From Billgrantia campisalis (GTDB lineage Bacteria > Pseudomonadota > Gammaproteobacteria > Pseudomonadales > Halomonadaceae), in assembly GCF_022341425.1 (NCBI RefSeq), contig NZ_JABFUC010000003.1, positions 186,001 through 250,000 of the forward strand: DNA of 64,000 bases, in the 5' to 3' direction. The notes under the pieces are model-generated. The model was not told where the DNA came from, made no database searches, and saw nothing but the letters and a program-made list of their open reading frames with translations. Shown piece after piece: positions 47,736 through 57,617 of the stretch; positions within the stretch are counted from its first letter, which is position 1; every line of letters starts with the position of its first letter. The position numbers were made by a program, and so were the translations under genes.

Positions 47736-49388
47736 ATGTATCGCTACGACAACCACGATCAGACCCTGGTCAATGAACGTGTCGCCCAGTTTCGCGACCA
47801 GATGAATCGCTATCTGGCCGGGCGGCTCAGCGAAGAGGAGTTTCTGCCGCTGCGCGTGCAGAACGGTCTCTATGTCCAGCGTCATGCTCCCATGCTGCGC
47901 ATCGCGATTCCCTACGGCATGCTGGCCTCCTACCAGCTGCGCAAGCTGGGTGACCTGGCCCGCGACTATGACCGCGGCTACGGCCACTTCACGACCCGTA
48001 CCAACCTGCAGCTCAACTGGCCCAAGCTGGAGACGGTACCGGACATGCTGGCGGAGCTCGCCAGCGTGCAGATGCACGCCATCCAGACCAGCGGCAACGA
48101 TATCCGCAACACCAGCACCGACCAGTTCGCCGGCGTGGCCGAGGACGAAGAGGTCGATCCGCGTCCCTGGTGCGAACTGATCCGCCAGTGGTCCACCTTC
48201 CACCCGGAGTTCACCTACCTGCCGCGCAAGTTCAAGATCGCGGTGACCGGCGCCGAGGAGGATCGGGCCGCCATCCAGGTGCACGACGTGGGCCTGCGTC
48301 TGTGGCGCGACGCCCAGGGCGAGGTGCGGGTCAAGGTGATGGCCGGCGGCGGCCTGGGGCGCACGCCGATGATCGGCGAGACCGTGCGCGAGGACCTGCC
48401 CTGGCAGCACCTGCTGACCTACCTGGAGGCCCTGGTGCGGGTCTACAACCAGTTCGGTCGTCGCGACAACAAATTCAAGGCGCGCATCAAGATCCTGGTC
48501 AAGGCGCTGGGCGTCGAGGAGTTCCGCCGTCGCGTGGACGCCGAATGGGCCCATCTCAAGGATGGCCCCCAGACCCTGACCCGCGATACCGTCAGCGACA
48601 TGCAGCGCCACTTCGTCGATCCCGAGCGGCGCCCGGTGAGCGCCGAGGCCATTGCCGACTTCGAGCGGCTGCGCAAGGAGAATCGCGCTTTCGGCCGCTT
48701 CGTGACCAACAACGTCCACAGCCACAAGGTGACCGGCTACAAGGCGGTGACCCTGTCGCTCAAGCGCAGCGGCCACTCGCCGGGAGACCTGACCTGGGAG
48801 CAGATGCACCAGGTGGCGGATCTGGCCGACGCGTACAGCCACGGCGAGCTGCGCGTGACCCACGAGCAGAACCTGGTGCTCTCCGATGTGCCGGTGGATC
48901 GACTCGAATCCCTCTGGCAGCGGCTCGGGGAGCTGGGGCTGGCCAACCCCACCGTGGGCACCCTGGCGGATCTGATCTGCTGCCCGGGTGGCGACTACTG
49001 CGGCCTGGCCAACGCCAAGTCGATCCCCGTTGCCCACGCCATCCAGGAGCGCTTCGAGGACCTGGATTTCCTCTACGACCTGGGGCCGCTGGAACTCAAT
49101 ATCTCCGGCTGCATGAACGCCTGTGGGCACCATCACGTCGGCCATATCGGCATCCTTGGCGTCGACAAGAAAGGCGAGGAGTGGTACCAGATCTCGCTGG
49201 GCGGCGCTCAGGGCAATGCGGCCTCATTGGGCAAGATCCTCGGCCCCTCCTTCAGCCGTGAGAGCGTCCCCGAGGTGATCGACAAGGTCCTGCAGGTCTA
49301 CGTCGGCGAGCGACTCGACGGCGAAACCTTTCTCGAAACCTATCGCCGAATCGGCCTCAAACCCTTCAAGGAGCGGGTCTATGCCTGA
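47736..49388 (+). CDS. cysI: Assimilatory sulfite reductase hemoprotein CysI (nitrite/sulfite reductase family)
   Basis: 550 residues. The siroheme/4Fe-4S ligands follow the C-x5-C and C-x3-C pattern: Cys416 and Cys422 (CPGGDYCGLANAK), Cys459 and Cys463 (SGCMNACGHHHVGHIG). Substrate-site blocks FTTRTNLQLNWP and RVTHEQNLVL are present. It reduces sulfite to sulfide. The DUF934 partner downstream, as in Pseudomonas, argues for sulfite rather than nitrite. It overlaps DUF934 by 8 bp. Confidence 0.92.
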   Translation: MYRYDNHDQTLVNERVAQFRDQMNRYLAGRLSEEEFLPLRVQNGLYVQRHAPMLRIAIPYGMLASYQLRKLGDLARDYDRGYGHFTTRTNLQLNWPKLETVPDMLAELASVQMHAIQTSGNDIRNTSTDQFAGVAEDEEVDPRPWCELIRQWSTFHPEFTYLPRKFKIAVTGAEEDRAAIQVHDVGLRLWRDAQGEVRVKVMAGGGLGRTPMIGETVREDLPWQHLLTYLEALVRVYNQFGRRDNKFKARIKILVKALGVEEFRRRVDAEWAHLKDGPQTLTRDTVSDMQRHFVDPERRPVSAEAIADFERLRKENRAFGRFVTNNVHSHKVTGYKAVTLSLKRSGHSPGDLTWEQMHQVADLADAYSHGELRVTHEQNLVLSDVPVDRLESLWQRLGELGLANPTVGTLADLICCPGGDYCGLANAKSIPVAHAIQERFEDLDFLYDLGPLELNISGCMNACGHHHVGHIGILGVDKKGEEWYQISLGGAQGNAASLGKILGPSFSRESVPEVIDKVLQVYVGERLDGETFLETYRRIGLKPFKERVYA

Positions 49389-49917
49389 TCAAGACACTCT
49401 CACCACACGCCCCTTCATCCGTCAGGGGAAGCCGGCCGAGGATCGCTGGACGCTGGTGCGCGACGATCAGGCGGCGCTGCCCGAGGGCCCCGTCATCGTG
49501 CCGCTGGCGCGCTGGCAGGCCAGCGAGGCGAGCGCAGAGCTCGCACCGTGGCTCTCCAGCGATACCGAGCTGACGCCTGAGCTCGCCGATGAGCTCGGCA
49601 ACGCCCCCTTGATCGCCATCGACTTCCCGAAGTTCACCGACGGGCGTGGCTACAGCCTGGCGCGGCTGCTGCGCGAACGCTATGGCTATGAAGGTGAGAT
49701 TCGTGCGGTAGGCGACGTGCTGGTCGATCAGGTGTTCTTCCTGACCCGCTGCGGCTTCGACGCTTTGTCGCTGCGTGAGGACCAGTGGCTCGAGGATGCC
49801 CTTTACGCCCTCAACGCCTTCAGCCGCGCCTATCAGCCGGCCGTGGACGAGCCCGAGCCGCTGTTTCGCCATCGCCTGCGCGAGGCCTCGAAGGAGCTGG
49901 CGTCGGCCATGGCCTGA
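49381..49917 (+). CDS. DUF934 protein, probable sulfite reduction partner
   Basis: 178 residues, DUF934 family. IDFPKFTDGRGYSLARLLRE, GEIRAVGDVLVDQVFFLTRCGFDALSL and FSRAYQPAVDEP are family blocks. It is encoded directly after, and overlapping, cysI in many gamma- and betaproteobacteria and is thought to assist sulfite reduction, perhaps in electron delivery. There is no TM or signal peptide and the mechanism is unknown. A perfect terminator follows. Confidence 0.85.
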   Translation: MPDQDTLTTRPFIRQGKPAEDRWTLVRDDQAALPEGPVIVPLARWQASEASAELAPWLSSDTELTPELADELGNAPLIAIDFPKFTDGRGYSLARLLRERYGYEGEIRAVGDVLVDQVFFLTRCGFDALSLREDQWLEDALYALNAFSRAYQPAVDEPEPLFRHRLREASKELASAMA

Positions 49918-49941
49918 CCCCCTGCCGCTACCTGCTGCATG

Positions 49942-49971
49942 CGATGCCGGCCCCGATCGGGGCCGGCATCG
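49942..49971. terminator. 13-bp perfect hairpin after DUF934
   Basis: CGATGCCGGCCCC and GGGGCCGGCATCG pair around a GATC loop, 25 bp after DUF934 and 14 bp before the end of the convergent smr gene. Likely bidirectional terminator. Confidence 0.75.
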
Positions 49972-49984
49972 GCGTATCTATGGT

Positions 49985-50578
49985 TTACCCCCGACGTTTC
50001 TGCTGGCGCTCGCGGTTGGCGGCTCGCGCTCGTTCGCTCTTGCGCAGCATCACCCAGGTGGCGCCCAGGCCGCCGTCCGCCTGCTGGGCGGACACGAAGG
50101 CCTGTACCTCGTCGAACTGGGCCAGCCACTTGGCCAGGTAGGAGCGCAGCACGTTGGGTGGGCTATCGATCTCGCGGCCGCGGCCGTGAACAATCAGCAC
50201 CGAGCGCAGGTCATGGGCATAGGCTTCCTGGATGAAGGGCGGCAGCGCTCGCCGGCACTCGGCCAGGGGGCGTCGCAGCAGGTGGAGCCGCGCCTGGGCG
50301 GCATAGCCGCCATAGCGCAGGCGGTCGAGCACCCCGCGTTGGATGCCGTCGCGACGGTACTCGATGGGGTCGAAGGGCGCCAATAGATCGACGAAGTCGT
50401 CGGAAAGGAAACTGTCCTGGCCGGTCTCGGCCTGGGCACTCTCGCGGCGGGCCAGCTGGGCTTCGCTGGGCGGACGACGCCGACGCCCCGGATCGGCGCG
50501 GTTGGTCGCCCCCGCCAGCGGGGTCACATCGCCCATCAGCGCCTGGAAGTCCTGATCACTACGAGCCGACTGGGTCAT
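49985..50578 (-). CDS. Smr-domain protein (SmrA-like putative endonuclease)
   Basis: 197 residues. A basic, low-complexity N-terminus (about 25-60) leads to a C-terminal Smr domain: LDRLRYGGYAAQARLHLLRR, SVLIVHGRG and SPPNVLRSYLAKWL. Stand-alone Smr proteins nick DNA or cleave RNA, and some act in ribosome rescue (SmrB). The function here is not proven. It converges on DUF934. Confidence 0.85.
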   Translation of the reverse strand: MTQSARSDQDFQALMGDVTPLAGATNRADPGRRRRPPSEAQLARRESAQAETGQDSFLSDDFVDLLAPFDPIEYRRDGIQRGVLDRLRYGGYAAQARLHLLRRPLAECRRALPPFIQEAYAHDLRSVLIVHGRGREIDSPPNVLRSYLAKWLAQFDEVQAFVSAQQADGGLGATWVMLRKSERARAANRERQQKRRG

Positions 50579-50699
50579 GGGCCACCTCCGCGATTACGGT
50601 TCTGTTGTCATCCTACCAGAGCCGATGTGTGAGGTTGAATCAGACAACCATGGGCCAGGCATGGCAGCATGTCCCTACCGTGTTCGACAAGGAGTTCCC

Positions 50700-51140
50700 A
50701 TGACACGCCTGCGCCTTGTGCTGCTGTGCCTGCTGCTGCCCCCCCTGGGGCTGGCCGGTTGGCTGTGGTGGACCATGCTCAGCCCCTTCACCTACGACCG
50801 ACCCGAGCATTTGCCGGCTATCGACGAGGGCCCCCACGAGGTCTTCGTCTATGGCACGCTGCGCTTTGCGGCGGTGCGCTGGGTGGTGATGGGGCGCGCC
50901 AGCGAGTCCGAGCCGGCTCTGCTCGAGGGCTTTCGGCGCGAAGGGCTCGACCTAGCCGAGGCGCCCGGGGAGCGCGTCGACGGCCAGGTGATCGAAGTGA
51001 GTTCCCGGGAGCTCGCCCGGCTGGATCGCTACGAGCGCCTGGGCATTCGCTATGAGCGGGTGCGCCTGGAGCTGGAGGATGGCCGTGAGGCCTGGGTCTA
51101 TCGACGGCTGGCCGACGCCTCCGCCTTGCTTCTACAATAG
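50700..51140 (+). CDS. Membrane-anchored gamma-glutamylcyclotransferase-like protein
   Basis: 146 residues from ATG 50700 (AAGGAG 5 bp upstream). An N-terminal TM or signal anchor (about 3-28) is followed by a GGCT/AIG2-like domain with VFVYGTLRF (substrate loop) and VDGQVIEVSSRELARLDRYE. Family enzymes form 5-oxoproline from gamma-glutamyl compounds. The anchor suggests a periplasmic location, unusual for glutathione chemistry. The substrate is unknown. Confidence 0.75.
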   Translation: MTRLRLVLLCLLLPPLGLAGWLWWTMLSPFTYDRPEHLPAIDEGPHEVFVYGTLRFAAVRWVVMGRASESEPALLEGFRREGLDLAEAPGERVDGQVIEVSSRELARLDRYERLGIRYERVRLELEDGREAWVYRRLADASALLLQ

Positions 51141-51173
51141 CCGCCATTCTAGCGTCCGACTCGAGGCACCACC

Positions 51174-51527
51174 ATGGTCATTACCCTCTTCCATAACCCC
51201 CGCTGCTCCAAGTCGCGCCAGGCCCTGGCCCTGCTCCAGGAGCACGGCGCCGAAGTCCGCGTGCGCCGCTACCTGGATGAACCGCTGGACGAGACCGAAC
51301 TGCGCGAGCTGATGTCGCGGCTGGATGCCGACGGCACCGCCCTGGTGCGCACCCAGGAGGCCGAATGGAAGGCCTTGGACGCCGACATCCAGGACCAGGA
51401 GCAGGTGATCCGGGCCATCGTGGCGCACCCACGACTGCTCGAACGCCCGATTGCCGACGATGGCAAACGCGCCATCATCGGCCGGCCGCCGGAAGACGTT
51501 CTCAGCCTCATTCATGACGATGACTGA
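51174..51527 (+). CDS. arsC: ArsC-family (glutaredoxin-type) arsenate reductase
   Basis: 117 residues, thioredoxin fold. The active Cys11 is in FHNPRCSKSRQAL, RYLDEPLDETELRELM is typical of the family, and RPIADDGKRAIIGRPPE carries the conserved Arg. The nearest type is E. coli YfgD/ArsC. No ars operon is present; the gene is followed by wrbA and DUF2069 as in Pseudomonas, so a general redox role is possible. Confidence 0.88.
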   Translation: MVITLFHNPRCSKSRQALALLQEHGAEVRVRRYLDEPLDETELRELMSRLDADGTALVRTQEAEWKALDADIQDQEQVIRAIVAHPRLLERPIADDGKRAIIGRPPEDVLSLIHDDD

Positions 51528-52594
<1,067 letters not shown>

Positions 52595-52687
52595 TCTCGG
52601 CGGGTATTTTTCTCACAGCCTGCTAAATTGATATGGGTTTTACAGCTACGCTAAATCGACAACACACCTGCGCGAAGGGAGATCGTG

Positions 52688-53161
52688 ATGAACATGACGC
52701 TGAAAACCAGCCTGGCCGCCTGCGGTCTGTCCGCAGGTCTGGCGTTCGCCGCCGTTGCCCAGGCCAGTGACATCGAGGATGCCATCCACTACCGTCAGAG
52801 TGCGCTGAGCGTGATCGGCTGGCATATCGGCCCGCTGGGCGCCATGGCCCAGGGCGACATCGACTACGATGCCGAGGAGTTCGCCCATCGCGCCGACAAC
52901 CTCGCCTTCCTGGCCTCCCTGCCCTGGGAAGGCTTCGTGGAGGGGTCGCTGCGGGGCGACGGACACGGTATCGACACCGATGCCCTGGCCGTGATCGCCG
53001 ACGACTGGGACGATTTCGAATCCCGGCAGCAAACGCTGATCGAGAAAACCGCCGAGCTGGCCGAACTGGCTCAGGGGGATGATTTTGGTGCCATGCGCCA
53101 ACAGGTGGCCGCCGTGGCCGATACCTGTCGTGGCTGCCACGACAACTACCGTGCCGACTGA
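52688..53161 (+). CDS. Cytochrome c' family protein
   Basis: 157 residues from ATG 52688 (GGGAG 6 bp upstream; GTG 52685 also in frame). Signal peptide 1-26 (AVAQA|S). Four-helix cytochrome c' layout with a single C-terminal heme motif CRGCH (Cys147, Cys150, His151) followed by DNYR, and an N-terminal YRQSALSVIGWHIGPL helix. Such proteins bind NO or accept electrons in the periplasm. It converges with a cytochrome b561 gene across a terminator. Confidence 0.9.
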   Translation: MNMTLKTSLAACGLSAGLAFAAVAQASDIEDAIHYRQSALSVIGWHIGPLGAMAQGDIDYDAEEFAHRADNLAFLASLPWEGFVEGSLRGDGHGIDTDALAVIADDWDDFESRQQTLIEKTAELAELAQGDDFGAMRQQVAAVADTCRGCHDNYRAD

Positions 53162-53187
53162 CGGCCAAGACGCCATCGTTGTGCTAA

Positions 53188-53213
53188 CACGGGCGGCCGC
53201 TGGGCCGCCCGTG
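53188..53213. terminator. Hairpin between the two cytochrome genes
   Basis: CACGGGCGGCC and GGCCGCCCGTG form an 11-bp perfect stem with a GCTG loop in the gap between convergent genes; probable bidirectional terminator. Confidence 0.75.
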
Positions 53214-53240
53214 CGCTGCTCGGACGCTGATTCAGGGCTG

Positions 53241-53921
53241 TCACGCATTCCATAGCCAGATCACCGGGGCGGCTGCCACGGCCATCGAGACCAGCAAGAG
53301 CCAGGGATTGGCACGCTGGCGATGTGTCGCTCCAACAGGCGCGTCTTCGGGCTCCTTCGGCAGCAGCTTGCGTCCGGTGAGCATGGCCACCACCAGGCGC
53401 TCCCCCTTCAGGCGATGGACGACCAGGGCCAGCAGGTGGGCGGCGATGAGCCCCATCAGCAGGTTGGCGTTGAGATGGTGTAGAGTCAGCAAGGCACGGC
53501 TCACATCGCGGCCGAATACGCCATACAGCGGCGCCCGGAAGAAGATGTCATCGGTCAGGAAGAGGCCGCTGACCGCCTGAAACGTCAGCGACGCCAGCAT
53601 GACCATCACCATCAGGCCGCCCAGCGGGTTGTGTCCCGCATAGGGGGGCGGCGGACCGGTCAGCAGGCGCCGGGCATAGGTCAGCATGCGCCGCGGGCCA
53701 TAGAGGAAGTTCCAGAAGCGGGCGTGGGGGCTGCCGACCAGCCCCCAGCACCACCGAAAAAGCAGCAGCCCCATCACCACATAGCCCGCCTTGGCATGGA
53801 TTTCGACGGGAAACAGGAAGGGGGCGCCGCCCAGTTTCATGGTGTAGAAGGACAGCGCCACGCCGCCCACCAAGGCCCAGTGGAAGAGCCTGGTCGGAAG
53901 GTCCCATACCGGATAGTGCAT
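53241..53921 (-). CDS. Cytochrome b561-domain membrane protein
   Basis: 226 residues from ATG 53921 (AAGGAGG upstream). Four to five TM helices with heme-ligand His residues in LPTRLFHWALV, EIHAKAGYVVM, LHHLNANLLMG and AAHLLALVVHR, matching the Ni/Fe-hydrogenase b-type/b561 domain. It likely passes electrons from the quinone pool to a periplasmic acceptor; the adjacent cytochrome c' is a natural candidate. Confidence 0.87.
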   Translation of the reverse strand: MHYPVWDLPTRLFHWALVGGVALSFYTMKLGGAPFLFPVEIHAKAGYVVMGLLLFRWCWGLVGSPHARFWNFLYGPRRMLTYARRLLTGPPPPYAGHNPLGGLMVMVMLASLTFQAVSGLFLTDDIFFRAPLYGVFGRDVSRALLTLHHLNANLLMGLIAAHLLALVVHRLKGERLVVAMLTGRKLLPKEPEDAPVGATHRQRANPWLLLVSMAVAAAPVIWLWNA

Positions 53922-54057
53922 CTCGCCTCCTTGCCGTATTGCCTGGGAGGGTTCAGCAGGCCCATACGCCCGGCTGAGCATCGCGAGCCGGCAAAATCGG
54001 GTGTTGTGCTTCGGCTGCTCAGCGGCGACCATGAGCAAAATTTACGAGGAGAACACC

Positions 54058-54699
54058 ATGACACGCAATATTGCCGATATCCGACGGGACTACGAGGGCG
54101 GCAGGCTGGAAGAGACCCAGGTCCCCGAGGACCCCATGGTCCTGTTCGACGAGTGGATGACCCTGGCGCTGGACGTCGAAGGCAATGACGGCAATGTCAT
54201 GACGCTGGCCACGGTGGACAGCCAGGGGCTTCCCCATGCACGCATCCTGCTGCTCAAAGGCTATGATGAGCGTGGCCTGGTCTTCTATACCAACTACCAC
54301 AGTCACAAGGGCAGCGAGCTGGCCAACGTACCCCACGCCGCCATGGTCTTCTGGTGGCCCTCGCTGAGCCGGCAGGTGCGCGTCGAGGGTCGCGTCGAGC
54401 AGGTCGCTAGCGATGAGTCGGACGCCTATTTCAACAGCCGGCCGCGGGCCAGCCAGCTCGGCGCCTGGATCGCTACCCAGAGCGTGGTGATCCCCGGCCG
54501 TAGCTGGATCGAGGAGCGTCAGCACCGCTTCGAGCAGGCCTATGAGGGGCAGGACATTCCCCGCCCCATCCACTGGGGCGGCTACCGCGTGATTCCCGAG
54601 ATGTTCGAGTTCTGGCAGGGCCAGCCCAGCCGCTTGCACGACCGTATCCGCTACGAGAACCGCGACAGCCGCTGGCAGCATTTCCGCATGGCGCCCTGA
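54058..54699 (+). CDS. pdxH: Pyridoxamine 5'-phosphate oxidase PdxH
   Basis: 213 residues from ATG 54058 (GAGGAG 6 bp upstream). FMN-binding split barrel: MTLATVDSQGLPHARILLLK, GLVFYTNYHSHKGSEL, MVFWWPSLSRQVRVEG and the C-terminal WGGYRVIPEMFEFWQGQPSR. It makes pyridoxal 5'-phosphate in de novo and salvage routes. Monocistronic in appearance. Confidence 0.95.
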   Translation: MTRNIADIRRDYEGGRLEETQVPEDPMVLFDEWMTLALDVEGNDGNVMTLATVDSQGLPHARILLLKGYDERGLVFYTNYHSHKGSELANVPHAAMVFWWPSLSRQVRVEGRVEQVASDESDAYFNSRPRASQLGAWIATQSVVIPGRSWIEERQHRFEQAYEGQDIPRPIHWGGYRVIPEMFEFWQGQPSRLHDRIRYENRDSRWQHFRMAP

Positions 54700-54759
54700 T
54701 ACCCTTGGCACCCAATCAAGCCCCGACTCTCCCGTCGAACGGTCTGAATCGGGGCCTGT

Positions 54760-57507
54760 TCAATCCGGCTGGCTCTCCAACCGGTGGCGCTGCCACTCAC
54801 TCACCGGTTCGTTGAGCCGCAGGACCGCATCCACGACCTGCTCCTCCATGTTGTAGCGGCAACGAAAGCCCAGGTGCTTCATCAGCGCCCGCATCGGGTG
54901 ATTGTCGACCATGATCTTGCCGATCATCTCCAGGGTCCCGACGCTCTTGCAGTAGGCGATCATCTTCTTCATCAGCAGGCTGCCGAGCCCCTGTCCCTTC
55001 ATGTCGTCACGCACAATCACCGAGAATTCGGTGCGGATATTGTCGGGGTCATTCCAGACCCTCACGACCCCCAGCATCTCCTTGCTGCCATCCTCGCGCC
55101 GATGCTCGGCGATGAAGGCCATCTGCCGGTCGTAGTTGATATGCGAGAGAATCGACAGGTCGCGCTGGGTGAGATCGGATTTGTTGTGGAAGTAGCGGAA
55201 GCGGATGCTCTCTTCCGATAGCTGGGTATGGAAACTGGTAATCAGCGGGGCGTCCTCGGCGCGAATCGGCCGCACCTCGACGTCCATGCCGTTCTTCAGG
55301 GTCACCCACTCCCTGAGCTCTTCCGGATAAGGCATGATCGCGAAGCGCGCCGGGGCACCGAGGTCCATGGCGAAGTCCACCGCGATCATGCCGTCGCGGT
55401 TGAGCAGCAGCGGATTGAGCTCCAGTCCGCGCAACTCGAGCAGGTCCGACGCCATCTGCGACAGCTTGACCAGCAGCTGACAGAGCCGCTCGAGGTCACG
55501 CTCCGGGTCGCTGGAGTGTTCGCGAATCAGCCGAGCGGCGTGGGTGCGCCCCACCACGTCGGCGGCCAGGGTCATGTTCAGCGGCGGCAGCGCCACCTGG
55601 CGGTCGGCCAGGATATTGACCTTGTAGCCGCCGATGCCGAACACGATGATCGGACCGAAGATCGGGTCGCGGGTGATACCGGCGCAGAGCTGCATGGAGT
55701 GCTTGCCGCGCTGCATCGGCTGCAGGCAGTACTCGCGAATGACCAGCGAGGGAAGTTTTTCGCGGACCTGGTCGGCCAGCCGCTCTACCCCCTCGGCGAC
55801 CTGCTGTGGCGTATGCAGGTCCTGCAGCAGGCCGGCGGAGAGGCGGTGGGGGTGGCGACGATAGCGAAACGGCTGGCAGTTGCCCTCGTGGACCACCTTG
55901 AGGGCCAGGGGACCGTCGATCTCGCCGGCCGCCTCAGCGGCCTCCTGGGCGGTATGCACGTGACGACTGGGCGCCACCGGGATGCCGTAGGCCTCGAGCA
56001 CCCGCGCCGTCTCGGAGTGGTAGAGCGTCTCTCGCCCTTCGGCCTTGGCCTGCTCGATCAGCGTACGGCACTCGGCGCGGATATCGGGGGTGGTGCTGAA
56101 CGGCAGGCTCGGCGGGGTCTCCTGCAGCAGCGCCTGGACGCGCTGGTAGTCCACCATGTGCATGAAGGCCTTGACCGCCTTCTCCGGCGAGACGTAGGTG
56201 GGAATGCCGGCCATGCTGCACTCGTGCCGCGCATAGAGCGCGCCCTCGAGCCCCATCCAACTGGTCAGCAGGTTGCGGCGAAAGCGCTTGCGATTGGCGA
56301 TGATGGCCTGGGCGGTGGTCTTCGAGGGAGCCAGCCGGGTCGGCGCATGCACCACCAGCACGGCGTCGACCCCGGGGTCGGCGGCGACGATCTCCAGCGC
56401 CTCGACCAGTTTCTCGGGCGTGGCGTTGCCGCCCAGGTCGACCGGATTCTCGCCGGGCTTGCTCATGTCGAAGTCGCCCTTGCGCAGGGCGCGGCGGGTT
56501 TCCTCCCCAAAATTCGCCAGCCGGCCGCCGGCGCTGATCAGCTTGTCGATGGCCAGCATGGCCGGGCCCAGGCCGTTGGAGACGATGGCCAGGCGGTCGC
56601 CCTTGAGCGGCTTCATCTGCGACAGGGTCATCAGCGCGTCGAAGAGCTCATCGGAGTCATTGACCCGCACCACGCCGGCCCGCGAGAAGGCCGCATCGAA
56701 CACCACGTCGCGGTTGGCCACCCCCGGGGTTGGCGGCATATTGGAGAGGTCGGACTCGGGCGTGCGCCCGCTCTTGATGGCCAGCACCAGGCGGTGGCGC
56801 GAGGCGTCGCGCAGGGCCGTCATGAAGTGCTGGGCATCTTGGATGCGCTCCAAATGCAGCAGGATCGCCTGGGTCGGGGCGTACTGGTTGATGTAGTCGA
56901 TCAGGTCGGGGAGCATCACATCGACGCTGTCGCCCACCGTGATCAGGTGCGAGAAGCCGATGCCCCGGCCGGCCGCCCAGTCGATCATGGCGTTGCCCAG
57001 CATGCCGGACTGCCCCAGGTAGGCCACGCGCCCCGCTTTCACCGGCTGACTGGCATAGGAGGCGTTGAGCTTGCGCCCCGGTACGATCAACCCCATGCAC
57101 TCCGGGCCCAGCACCCGAATGCCCGACTCCCGCGCCGCCGCGAGCATCTGTTCGCGGATCGACCCCCGCCCATCGCTGGCGTCGTCCAGGTCGGATCCGC
57201 CGGACAGGACCAGCGCGGCTTTGACGCCGAAGCGTCCCAGACGGGCGATCACCTTCGGCAGGCTATGCGCCGGGGAGCAGATGACCGCGAGGTCGGGAGG
57301 CTCCGGCAGGTCACGGATGCGCGACACCCCGGGCTGCCCGAACACCGAGGGGTAGCCCTTGCGGTTGACCGCCCAGATCGTCCCGGGGAAGCCGGCATCC
57401 TGCAGGTTGCGAATGACCAGCCCACCTATGGAGTGGGGCTTCTCCGAGGCGCCGATCACCGCAATGGTGCGAGGTTCGAAGAAGTGTCGCAGAAATCGGG
57501 TACCCAA
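54760..57507 (-). CDS. Pat-type protein lysine acetyltransferase (ACS-like plus GNAT)
   Basis: 915 residues. An N-terminal NDP-forming acyl-CoA synthetase-like region (about 1-700: FFEPRTIAVIGASEKPHSIGG, GPECMGLIVPG, ATP-grasp part with ALKVVHEGN and FGIGGY) is fused to a C-terminal GNAT domain (about 745-900: EVRPIRAEDAPLITSFH, DDMKGQGLGSLLMKKM). This is the Pat/PatZ (YfiQ) architecture that acetylates and inactivates acetyl-CoA synthetase and other proteins. It diverges from an HDAC-family deacetylase with 110 bp between. Confidence 0.92.
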   Translation of the reverse strand: MGTRFLRHFFEPRTIAVIGASEKPHSIGGLVIRNLQDAGFPGTIWAVNRKGYPSVFGQPGVSRIRDLPEPPDLAVICSPAHSLPKVIARLGRFGVKAALVLSGGSDLDDASDGRGSIREQMLAAARESGIRVLGPECMGLIVPGRKLNASYASQPVKAGRVAYLGQSGMLGNAMIDWAAGRGIGFSHLITVGDSVDVMLPDLIDYINQYAPTQAILLHLERIQDAQHFMTALRDASRHRLVLAIKSGRTPESDLSNMPPTPGVANRDVVFDAAFSRAGVVRVNDSDELFDALMTLSQMKPLKGDRLAIVSNGLGPAMLAIDKLISAGGRLANFGEETRRALRKGDFDMSKPGENPVDLGGNATPEKLVEALEIVAADPGVDAVLVVHAPTRLAPSKTTAQAIIANRKRFRRNLLTSWMGLEGALYARHECSMAGIPTYVSPEKAVKAFMHMVDYQRVQALLQETPPSLPFSTTPDIRAECRTLIEQAKAEGRETLYHSETARVLEAYGIPVAPSRHVHTAQEAAEAAGEIDGPLALKVVHEGNCQPFRYRRHPHRLSAGLLQDLHTPQQVAEGVERLADQVREKLPSLVIREYCLQPMQRGKHSMQLCAGITRDPIFGPIIVFGIGGYKVNILADRQVALPPLNMTLAADVVGRTHAARLIREHSSDPERDLERLCQLLVKLSQMASDLLELRGLELNPLLLNRDGMIAVDFAMDLGAPARFAIMPYPEELREWVTLKNGMDVEVRPIRAEDAPLITSFHTQLSEESIRFRYFHNKSDLTQRDLSILSHINYDRQMAFIAEHRREDGSKEMLGVVRVWNDPDNIRTEFSVIVRDDMKGQGLGSLLMKKMIAYCKSVGTLEMIGKIMVDNHPMRALMKHLGFRCRYNMEEQVVDAVLRLNEPVSEWQRHRLESQPD

Positions 57508-57617
57508 GTCGCTCCCTCCACCAGCTCAGTTCCTGCCACCCTGTGTACGACTTATTGACACTGTCGTGCAAGGGTTTAGGGCTATTAAAGTGACATCAGT
57601 CATTCTGGAGCATACGC

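Noticed and set aside
55228..57558. 776-codon open frame opposite the Pat-type gene
   Set aside because: His/Gly/Gln-rich shadow translation with no family signature; the minus-strand Pat architecture is complete.
57555..57588. Sigma-70 promoter for the HDAC-family gene starting from the perfect TTGACA
   Set aside because: No acceptable -10 hexamer lies 16-18 bp downstream, so the promoter was not listed as a feature.
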